Positions 1 to 5,219 of a stretch of 7,045 bases of DNA are shown here, piece by piece. The stretch spans positions 1-7,045 of the forward strand of contig CALDPI010000074.1 in assembly GCA_937912045.1 (NCBI GenBank), written 5' to 3'. This stretch comes from an uncultured Clostridia bacterium (GTDB lineage Bacteria; Bacillota; Clostridia; Oscillospirales; Acutalibacteraceae). The stretch's first letter is position 1; each line of letters opens with the position of its first letter. The notes under the pieces are model-generated. The model was given only the letters and a program-made list of their open reading frames with translations, was not told the origin of the DNA and did not search any database. The position numbers and the translations under genes were made by a program.

Positions 1-258
1 GCAACCACCACCTACAATGCAGATATCTTCCCCTTTATGCGTGAGTTTATAAATCACCTGACCGAGCGCGGCTACAAAAACCGCACAGTCGCTTTGATGG
101 AGAACGGCTCCTGGGCACCAAACGCCGCAAAGGTGATGAAGACAATGCTTGAGCCTATGAAGAACATTACCTATACGGACACAACCGTAACCGTTTTGTC
201 GGCACTTAATGATAACAGCCGCACACAAATTTCCGCACTCGCAAAGGAGTTAGTATAG
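1..258 (+). CDS. FprA-family A-type flavoprotein, C-terminal fragment
   Basis: An open frame runs from the first base of the window to TAG at 256-258, giving the last 85 residues of a protein whose start lies upstream. The fragment matches the C-terminal half of the flavodoxin domain of A-type flavoproteins. A TTTYNADIFP segment (residues 2-11) corresponds to the usual PTYN FMN-binding loop, and ENGSWAP (34-40) is the second characteristic loop. Family members carry an N-terminal di-iron metallo-beta-lactamase domain and reduce O2 to water or NO to N2O in the cytoplasm of anaerobes; that domain is not in the window. ATG at 37 is an internal Met, not a start, because homology continues upstream of it. 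The gene lies 3 nt before cysK and is probably co-transcribed with it. A stand-alone flavodoxin-domain protein cannot be excluded from this fragment. Confidence 0.85.
   Translation, partial: ATTTYNADIFPFMREFINHLTERGYKNRTVALMENGSWAPNAAKVMKTMLEPMKNITYTDTTVTVLSALNDNSRTQISALAKELV
243..249 (+). promoter_or_regulatory. Ribosome binding site of cysK
   Basis: AAAGGAG lies inside the last codons of the upstream flavoprotein gene, 12 nt before ATG 262. This spacing is slightly long, but no other start fits the conserved N-terminus. The placement suggests translational coupling of the two genes. Confidence 0.6.
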
Positions 259-261
259 AGT

Positions 262-1188
262 ATGAGAGTTTTTGAGTCGGTCACCGACCTCGTTGGTAAT
301 ACCCCTCTTTTACACCTTAAAAATCTTGAGAAAAATTATGACAGCGTGGCAAGCATTTATGCCAAGCTTGAATATTTCAATCCCGCAGGCAGCGTTAAAG
401 ACCGCGTCGCCGTTAATATGATTAACGATGCAGAGGAAAAGGGTCTTTTAAAGCCCGGCTCTGTGATAATTGAGCCGACGAGCGGCAATACAGGCATCGG
501 CCTTGCTTCAGTTGCTGCCGCGAGGGGATATAGCGTTATTCTCACAATGCCCGACACAATGAGCATTGAGCGCAGAAAGCTGCTCTCGGCCTACGGCGCA
601 GAAATCGTGCTGACCGACGGCAAAAAGGGTATGCAGGGCGCAATTGATAAGGCAGAGGAGCTCACACGCGAAATCGAGGGCAGCTTCATAGCGGGGCAGT
701 TTTATAACCCTGCCAACCCCGAAGCACACGAAAAAACCACAGGCCCCGAGATATATAATGACACCGACGGACAGGTCGATATTTTTGTTGCAGGTGCAGG
801 AACAGGCGGCACTGTAAGCGGCGTTGGCAGATTTTTGAAATCCAAAAACCCAAACGTTAAGATAGTTGCGGTGGAGCCTGCAAGCAGCGCCGTCCTTTCG
901 GGCGGACAGGCAGGACCCCACGGTCTGCAGGGAATCGGTGCAGGCTTTGTGCCCAAAAACCTTGATTTGTCGGTAATTGACGAAATTATAGCCGTCACAG
1001 AGGACGACGCCTATAAAACGGCACGCTTCCTTTCAGAGCACGAGGGAATACTGACAGGCATCACCTCGGGCGCGGCAGCGTTTGCCGCCGCAACGCTTTC
1101 TATCCTGCCCGAAAACGAGGGTAAAACAATAATAGCGCTTCTGCCCGATACGGGAGAACGCTATCTCTCCACACCCGCATTTGAATAA
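262..1188 (+). CDS. cysK: Cysteine synthase A (O-acetylserine sulfhydrylase)
   Basis: Pyridoxal-phosphate enzyme of the cytoplasm that makes cysteine from O-acetyl-L-serine and sulfide. At 308 residues it is full length for CysK. Visible landmarks in order: the N-terminal VGNTPL (11-16); the PLP-lysine motif NPAGSVKDR (40-48, Schiff-base Lys46); the substrate loop PTSGNTG (72-78); the QFYNPANPEAH segment (146-156); the phosphate-binding loop GAGTGGT (178-184); ITSGAA (267-272) with Ser269 expected to contact the pyridine nitrogen; and a C-terminal LPDTGERYLST (294-304). The start is fixed by the conserved N-terminus and by the AAAGGAG site upstream. It follows the FprA-type flavoprotein gene by 3 nt and ends at a strong terminator, so it is the last gene of that operon. 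No cysE is visible. The pattern is OAS sulfhydrylase rather than cystathionine beta-synthase or threonine synthase; isoform CysK versus CysM is less certain. Confidence 0.95.
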   Translation: MRVFESVTDLVGNTPLLHLKNLEKNYDSVASIYAKLEYFNPAGSVKDRVAVNMINDAEEKGLLKPGSVIIEPTSGNTGIGLASVAAARGYSVILTMPDTMSIERRKLLSAYGAEIVLTDGKKGMQGAIDKAEELTREIEGSFIAGQFYNPANPEAHEKTTGPEIYNDTDGQVDIFVAGAGTGGTVSGVGRFLKSKNPNVKIVAVEPASSAVLSGGQAGPHGLQGIGAGFVPKNLDLSVIDEIIAVTEDDAYKTARFLSEHEGILTGITSGAAAFAAATLSILPENEGKTIIALLPDTGERYLSTPAFE

Positions 1189-1189
1189 T

Positions 1190-1220
1190 AAAAAAGCAGT
1201 GTTCAAAACACTGCTTTTTT
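1190..1220 (+). terminator. Rho-independent terminator after cysK
   Basis: GCAGTGTT (1196-1203) pairs perfectly with AACACTGC (1207-1214) around a CAA loop. The stem is extended by A-T pairs and followed by six T (1215-1220). It begins 2 nt after the cysK stop and separates that operon from the secretion cassette. Confidence 0.93.
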
Positions 1221-1235
1221 ATTTTCTTGGGGGTA

Positions 1236-1264
1236 TTGCTTTTGTGAAATAATAGGTGTATAAT
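1236..1264 (+). promoter_or_regulatory. Predicted sigma-A-type promoter of the secretion cassette
   Basis: A perfect -10 hexamer TATAAT (1259-1264) is preceded, at 17-nt spacing, by a weak -35 TTGCTT (1236-1241). It lies between the cysK terminator and the first secreted-protein gene, so it is the obvious start of the four-gene unit. Transcription would begin near 1271, leaving an A/T-rich 5' leader of about 75 nt. The weak -35 could mean dependence on an activator, which is inference. Confidence 0.65.
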
Positions 1265-1270
1265 TATTAT

Positions 1271-1311
1271 GATTTCGGTATAAACAATTAATTACTTGTT
1301 GATTACTGTAT
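1271..1311 (+). repeat. Imperfect direct repeat in the cassette 5' leader
   Basis: GATTTCGGTAT (1271-1281) and GATTACTGTAT (1301-1311) agree at 9 of 11 positions and start exactly 30 bp apart, about three helical turns. They lie just downstream of the predicted -10 box. They could be a paired protein-binding site or chance in an A/T-rich leader. The rest of the 1222-1345 gap holds only the promoter and the ribosome binding site. Confidence 0.3.
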
Positions 1312-1330
1312 CATTATAAATCTTAACAGA

Positions 1331-1337
1331 AGGGAGG
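1331..1337 (+). promoter_or_regulatory. Ribosome binding site that selects ATG 1346
   Basis: AGGGAGG lies 2 nt before an ATG at 1340 and 8 nt before an in-frame ATG at 1346. Only the second spacing is normal, so 1346 is chosen as the start. The block AACAGAAGGGAG (1325-1336) recurs exactly before the second secreted-protein gene (4175-4186). Confidence 0.75.
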
Positions 1338-1345
1338 AAATGCAA

Positions 1346-1867
1346 ATGAAAAACAGAAGATTGGTAGTTGCCGCATTCCTGCTTATTGCAGTTATCTGCA
1401 TCGGTACAGCATATGCCGCCGTTACAGATTTGCTTGATATTCAGGGTGCTGCAAACGTAAGTGCCGCAAACGTTAACTCATCCTTCGATGATGGTATCTA
1501 CTTCAGCGATGCTACGGCGGAAAAGACAGGCGATACCGCAACTGTTAGCAGCACTAACGACAAGGCAACCTTCAGCGCAAACGGCCTTACAGTTAAGGGC
1601 GACACAGCATCGTTCACGTTCACAATTAAGAACGAGAATAAGTATGTTGCAAACGTTGTTCCGAGGTTGACCTCCAACACCACGGCTACCCACTTTACCG
1701 TAACAAGCGAATGGGAGGACGGAACAGAAGGCACCGTAGGCTTTGACGTTGCAGCCGAAAGTGAAGTTGAATACACTGTAACGGTTGAACTTAAGGAGCC
1801 TGTAACCGCTGCAATCGGTACGTCTATCACAATAGAACTTACCGCAACAGCAGACGAAGAGGCATAA
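1346..1867 (+). CDS. Secreted TasA/camelysin-like protein with SipW-type signal peptide (substrate A)
   Basis: A 173-residue exported protein. Residues 1-24 form a signal peptide: a basic start (KNRR), a hydrophobic core (6-20) and AYA at 22-24, with cleavage expected before AVTD. The segment YAAVTDLLDIQGAANV (23-38) resembles the conserved region after the cleavage site in SipW-processed proteins (TasA, CalY/camelysin). The mature part is rich in Thr, Val, Glu and Ala, alternates in beta-strand fashion, and contains no cysteine. Its order of hydrophobic strands (SFTFTIKNENKYVANV near 90-105, then AESEVEYTVTVEL and ITIELTAT) fits a single beta-sandwich domain of this class. No LPXTG or lipobox is present. 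It is first in an operon with a SipW-type peptidase and a second protein sharing its cleavage region. Probably the major extracellular subunit; fibre formation is inferred by analogy with tapA-sipW-tasA. An alternative ATG at 1340 would add two residues but is too close to the Shine-Dalgarno. Confidence 0.8.
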   Translation: MKNRRLVVAAFLLIAVICIGTAYAAVTDLLDIQGAANVSAANVNSSFDDGIYFSDATAEKTGDTATVSSTNDKATFSANGLTVKGDTASFTFTIKNENKYVANVVPRLTSNTTATHFTVTSEWEDGTEGTVGFDVAAESEVEYTVTVELKEPVTAAIGTSITIELTATADEEA

Positions 1868-1881
1868 GAAGCCTGACAAAT

Positions 1882-1900
1882 CTTAAAACTATGTTTTGAG
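1882..1900 (+). other. Small hairpin between substrate A and peptidase genes
   Basis: CTTAAAAC (1882-1889) can pair with GTTTTGAG (1893-1900) around a TAT loop: eight pairs including one G-U. No U-tract follows, so it is not a standard terminator. It may protect the 3' end of a processed substrate-A transcript or attenuate transcription into the peptidase gene. It is A/U rich, so stability is modest. Confidence 0.35.
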
Positions 1901-1910
1901 CGTAAACGGT

Positions 1911-1919
1911 AGGGGGGAG
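1911..1919 (+). promoter_or_regulatory. Ribosome binding site supporting a GTG start
   Basis: AGGGGGGAG ends 5 nt before GTG 1925. No ATG with a comparable site lies nearby; the next in-frame ATG (1955) is inside the first membrane segment and lacks a site. GTG is therefore taken as the start of the signal peptidase. Confidence 0.65.
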
Positions 1920-1924
1920 CACGC

Positions 1925-3040
1925 GTGAATAGTGATAAAAAAACACTATACATAATGGAATGCATCTGCATATGTCTGCTTCTCCCTGCTTGCTTCGTTC
2001 AAAAGGGCGCACATACCAATTTGATTTTGGCGGTCGGAGCAGTACTGGCGGCTTTTGCGTTTTCCTTTTTTCTAAAGAAAAGGAGCCTGCTTGCAATACA
2101 GCATAAGCAGGTTGCGCTTTTAACGCTGGCGGCCGCAATTATTGCCATTTTTGCATATTACGCAACAGGCTACGGCTTCGGATTTTCGCGTACTGTTTTG
2201 GTGCCGGCTTATTGGTATGAAAACATCCTTCCATACACCGCGGCAATCATAGCGTGTGAGCAGCTGCGCCGCGTGCTTCTCTCCCAGGAGAGCAGAGTGT
2301 CTTTTTATCTTTCTTATTTTTTGCTCACGCTTTTCGATGTTTTGCTGTTTATGCAGGAAAGACCCTTGCGCACGTTTTCAGGCTTTGCAGACCTGTGTGG
2401 CCTGGTTGTGTTGCCTGCAATTACCGCAAACGTGCTTTATCACTATTTGTCCGGCAAGTACGGTGCTTTGCCGGCCATTGCGTATAAACTGGCGGTTTCA
2501 ATCTATCCGTTTTTATTCCCCATAAAGCCGTCAATGCCGCAGGCAATGTATGCTTTTTTCAAGCTTCTGTTGCCACTGTTGCTTTTGTATTTTATACGTT
2601 CCCTCTATGAGAGGAAAATTCGCACCACCCACCGAAAAAACACCGTTTTAGCGGCGGTGTTCACCGCTTTAACGGTCGCTGTTTTGACGGCATTTGTAAT
2701 GCTCATTTCCTGCCGTTTCCGTTACGGCTTGCTCGTTGTCTCTACCGAGAGTATGACAGGCACCCTCAACAAAGGCGATGCCATAACCTACGAGCAGTAT
2801 GAAGACCAACCCATAAAGGAAGGGCAGATTCTGGTCTTTACCAGCAACAAAGTAAAAACCGTTCACCGCGTGGTAGACGTTGAAAAGATAAACGGTGAAC
2901 TCAGAATTTTCACAAAGGGCGACGCTAACGACAGCGTCGATAGTGACTACATAACGACCGAGGATATAATCGGAATTCAAAAATTGAAAATAAAGTATCT
3001 CGGCTATCCAACAGTATGGATGCGAGAGCTCTTTAAATAA
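1925..3040 (+). CDS. SipW-type (Ser-His) signal peptidase I with large N-terminal membrane domain
   Basis: A 371-residue membrane protein. The C-terminal part (about 266-371) is a signal peptidase of the ER/SipW class (MEROPS S26B). The catalytic serine lies in STESMTG (S276, M277), the histidine that replaces the bacterial lysine in VHRVV (H314), and the acidic residue in TKGDAND (D333). The Ser-to-His and Ser-to-Asp gaps (38 and 57) match Bacillus SipW closely. The N-terminal 262 residues hold about nine hydrophobic segments (near 8-26, 32-50, 63-81, 100-119, 127-143, 155-175, 182-200, 208-227, 241-262). Positive charges (KKR 51-53, RR 115-116, ERKIRTTHRK 229-238) sit where an N-in, nine-pass topology needs them, which puts the catalytic domain outside. 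Bacillus SipW is much shorter and has a C-terminal anchor that is absent here. It lies between its likely substrates and next to a DUF5305 gene, so it probably cleaves the flanking proteins before AVTD and EVTD. Confidence 0.88.
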   Translation: MNSDKKTLYIMECICICLLLPACFVQKGAHTNLILAVGAVLAAFAFSFFLKKRSLLAIQHKQVALLTLAAAIIAIFAYYATGYGFGFSRTVLVPAYWYENILPYTAAIIACEQLRRVLLSQESRVSFYLSYFLLTLFDVLLFMQERPLRTFSGFADLCGLVVLPAITANVLYHYLSGKYGALPAIAYKLAVSIYPFLFPIKPSMPQAMYAFFKLLLPLLLLYFIRSLYERKIRTTHRKNTVLAAVFTALTVAVLTAFVMLISCRFRYGLLVVSTESMTGTLNKGDAITYEQYEDQPIKEGQILVFTSNKVKTVHRVVDVEKINGELRIFTKGDANDSVDSDYITTEDIIGIQKLKIKYLGYPTVWMRELFK

Positions 3041-3049
3041 TTAAAAATC

Positions 3050-3055
3050 AAGGTG
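3050..3055 (+). promoter_or_regulatory. Ribosome binding site of the DUF5305-type gene
   Basis: AAGGTG lies 7 nt before ATG 3063, in the 22-nt gap after the peptidase stop. It is a weaker match than the sites before the two secreted-protein genes. Confidence 0.5.
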
Positions 3056-3062
3056 TTTATTA

Positions 3063-4172
3063 ATGTCTGAAAAAGAAAAGCTTATGCGCGCCGCATATCA
3101 AAGGCGCAGAAAAAGGCTTATAACCTTGCAAACGGTTATAATTGCAATTCTGTCGCTTGCACTGATTTTTGCAGGCCATACGTATCTGAAACTGAATAAG
3201 GATACCTTTGTGTCTTATAAGGAAAACGGCAACGTAATATACAAGGCATACCTCGCCGATAACGAGTTTTATAGTGAGGAATACCTTAACGGAAGTCATG
3301 CTTATGTTGCGTCACTTGTTGAAAAGATGACGGCAGATTTTGACTATACGCTCAAAATGGACGCCACCGACGTGAATTATAAGTATTCCTATAAAATAGA
3401 GGCACAGCTCGAGGTTAAGGATAAGGAAACGCAGATGGCAATTTATAATCCTGTTTACACCCTCGTCTCTCAAAAAACCGAAACGGCAAGTGGTGCCGTT
3501 CTTTCGGTGAAGGATAGCGTGGAGCTTGATTATAACGGATATAACCAGATTGCCAAAAACTTCCTTGCCGCCTATGGCCTTAAGGATACGGAATCTACAC
3601 TTGCCGTCCGAATGTACGTTGACGTTTTGGGCGAAAGCAGTGCATTTGCCGCCGAAAACGAGAACCGCTACGTAATAGAGCTTTTTGTGCCGCTTGTAAA
3701 GCCCACAGTAACGCCCTACACCGCCACCACAGTGGCCGAGTCCGAGCAAAAGGTGTTGGCACTTAACAATAACGATACGCGAGCTTATAAAAATATTATG
3801 TTGGCGCTCGCCGCTGCAGACGCGCTCTTACTTATAGTGCTTGCTGTGTTTGTGGTGCGCACACGTGATAAGCATCTTGACTATGCGGTAAAGGTAAAAC
3901 GCTTGGTATCGGCGTATAAATCTTATATTCAGAAAATAAACAATTCTTTTGATATGTCGGGTTATCAGGTTCTGCACGTAGATACGTTTACAGAGCTGCT
4001 TGAAATCCGTGACACACTTCAGATTCCTGTGCTGATGTACGAAAACGAGGATATGACCTGTTCGCAGTTTTTCGTCGCAGCCGAAAACATTCTGTACCTT
4101 TATGAAATCGGTGTGTGCGATGATTACGGCACACCAAAATATAAAGTAGAAAAGGAAACTGTAAAATTATAA
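3063..4172 (+). CDS. DUF5305-type two-pass membrane protein
   Basis: A 369-residue protein with a clear topology. A very basic N-terminus (RRRKR, 14-18) precedes TM1 (about 19-42); an extracellular domain of about 200 residues follows (43-243); TM2 covers 244-265; then comes RTRDKH and a cytoplasmic tail of about 100 residues. The ectodomain is beta-rich with repeated aromatic strands and no cysteine. The tail ends in a pattern I associate from memory with DUF5305: a VDTFTELLEIRDTL helix (about 307-320), IPVLMYE, then FFVAAENILYLYEIG. DUF5305 proteins often neighbour SipW-like peptidases in Clostridia and archaea. Function is unknown. Its place between the peptidase and the second substrate suggests a membrane partner that holds, assembles or senses the exported subunits; this is inference. 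There is a 22-nt gap to the peptidase and a 21-nt gap to the next gene, so it is within one operon. Confidence 0.72.
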   Translation: MSEKEKLMRAAYQRRRKRLITLQTVIIAILSLALIFAGHTYLKLNKDTFVSYKENGNVIYKAYLADNEFYSEEYLNGSHAYVASLVEKMTADFDYTLKMDATDVNYKYSYKIEAQLEVKDKETQMAIYNPVYTLVSQKTETASGAVLSVKDSVELDYNGYNQIAKNFLAAYGLKDTESTLAVRMYVDVLGESSAFAAENENRYVIELFVPLVKPTVTPYTATTVAESEQKVLALNNNDTRAYKNIMLALAAADALLLIVLAVFVVRTRDKHLDYAVKVKRLVSAYKSYIQKINNSFDMSGYQVLHVDTFTELLEIRDTLQIPVLMYENEDMTCSQFFVAAENILYLYEIGVCDDYGTPKYKVEKETVKL

Positions 4173-4179
4173 TAAACAG

Positions 4180-4186
4180 AAGGGAG
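4180..4186 (+). promoter_or_regulatory. Ribosome binding site of substrate B
   Basis: AAGGGAG lies 7 nt before ATG 4194. It belongs to the 12-nt block AACAGAAGGGAG (4175-4186) that is identical to the one before substrate A, and it begins just after the stop of the DUF5305-type gene. Confidence 0.7.
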
Positions 4187-4193
4187 CCCACAT

Positions 4194-5180
4194 ATGATTA
4201 AAACACTTAAAAAAATCATAGTGCCGATTGTGGGCGTCCTTCTTTTTTGTTTTCTTTGCACCGTCTATGCTGAGGTTACAGACATACTCAACATTCAGGG
4301 CATATCAAACGTATACCCGCAGGAAAACGTTTTTATAATCGGCGTGGAAAATGCAGAGGGTGTCACCGTTAACGGTTATGCAGCCTCCACCCTTAACAGC
4401 ACAGTAAACCTCGGCTCCTCGTCGGGTGTCACCTTTAATGTAACCGTTTATAATAATTCAAACGTCGTATTCGGTTATAACGTTATGAAATACGTGGAGG
4501 GCGAGGGCACCTACGACAACACTGCAATCGAGGTTACAACCACAATGCAGAAAAAGCATGAGGACTGGGTTGTCAACCCACAGGATACGTTGACCTTCCC
4601 CGTCACATTTTCATATAAAAAGGGTGCAACCGCGCAAAGCGGTGTTCTCAATTCGGTAATAGAGTTTGAGTTTTTGCCCTTTGACGAAATCCCCGAAAAT
4701 GAGGACCAGACAACAGTTGCAGGCGCAATGGACCGTTTCTTGCAGATTCTAAACACCCCTGAGGAGCACGCATTGCTCGATTCGTATATGGACAACGTCC
4801 CCTCAAACGACCGAAATTCGACCTATATTTCAAACGTTCCCGGTGCCAACGCAACTGATATTGCCTCCATTGAAAGCCTGTTTGCAGGCAATCTTCACAT
4901 CAATATTAACGGCGAGCAGACCGACGTTAAGATTATGATAAAGGAAGAGGATATAATAAACGCTTATAGCGGAAAAGAAATGACAATATATATGACTACC
5001 GACCCACTCACCACACGCTTCGGCACGGCAGTTGTTTACCGCTGTGTGTTTGCAAACAACAACGGTGTGTGGATACGCTCGGACGAAATGGAAACAGGTA
5101 CCGCAAATATATGCGACTATTCAACAGGCTTCCGTTGGGGCACGGGCTCGTTCAATACGGATAGCTGGAAAGCATCATAA
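4194..5180 (+). CDS. Secreted two-domain protein with SipW-type signal peptide (substrate B)
   Basis: A 328-residue exported protein. The signal peptide (1-26) has KTLKK, a hydrophobic core and VYA at 24-26. It is followed by EVTDILNIQGISNV (27-40), nearly the same as in substrate A. Residues of about 41-161 look like a beta-sandwich of the TasA/camelysin sort (GVTFNVTVYNNSNVVFGY, then TLTFPVTFSYKK). An acidic, Pro-containing linker (162-173) leads to a C-terminal domain (174-328) found only in this copy. That domain contains MDRFLQILNT, VKIMIKEEDI, KEMTIYMTTDP and a terminal GTGSFNTDSW (316-325). I recall a similar tail in other clostridial surface proteins but know no function for it. The mature protein has just two cysteines (C284, C307). 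There is no LPXTG or lipobox: 'FLC' in the signal core lacks the small residue at -1. Last gene of the operon; perhaps an accessory, tip or anchor subunit. Confidence 0.75.
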   Translation: MIKTLKKIIVPIVGVLLFCFLCTVYAEVTDILNIQGISNVYPQENVFIIGVENAEGVTVNGYAASTLNSTVNLGSSSGVTFNVTVYNNSNVVFGYNVMKYVEGEGTYDNTAIEVTTTMQKKHEDWVVNPQDTLTFPVTFSYKKGATAQSGVLNSVIEFEFLPFDEIPENEDQTTVAGAMDRFLQILNTPEEHALLDSYMDNVPSNDRNSTYISNVPGANATDIASIESLFAGNLHININGEQTDVKIMIKEEDIINAYSGKEMTIYMTTDPLTTRFGTAVVYRCVFANNNGVWIRSDEMETGTANICDYSTGFRWGTGSFNTDSWKAS

Positions 5181-5218
5181 AAAAAGCAGCATTTGTTTTT
5201 TACAAATGCTGCTTTTTT
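5181..5218. terminator. Bidirectional Rho-independent terminator
   Basis: GCAGCATTTGT (5186-5196) pairs perfectly with ACAAATGCTGC (5202-5212) around a five-T loop. A-tracts precede it and six T (5213-5218) follow, so it works on both strands. It starts immediately after the substrate B stop and ends just before the stop of the convergent HAD gene, serving both operons. Confidence 0.93.
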
Positions 5219-5219
5219 G

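Noticed and set aside
508..921. Minus-strand frames of 137 and 98 codons opposite cysK
   Set aside because: They are antisense shadows of a well-conserved enzyme gene, without start signals.
1340..1345. Earlier ATG as start of substrate A
   Set aside because: Only 2 nt separate it from the AGGGAGG site; ATG 1346 has the normal 8-nt spacing.
1963..1993. Cysteine cluster (C13, C15, C17, C23) in the first membrane segment of the peptidase as a metal site
   Set aside because: It lies within a hydrophobic helix without His or other ligands; most likely neutral membrane composition.
1478..2138. Minus-strand frames opposite substrate A and the peptidase start
   Set aside because: They overlap two well-supported genes and the gap between them; composition is the complement of the Thr/Val-rich coding sequence.
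4239..4265. Possible lipobox (FLC) in the signal peptide of substrate B
   Set aside because: The residue before the cysteine is Leu, not Gly/Ala/Ser, and a good VYA cleavage site shared with substrate A lies just downstream.
1800..5180. LPXTG-type wall anchors on the exported proteins
   Set aside because: Neither C-terminus has the motif, a hydrophobic stretch or a basic tail.
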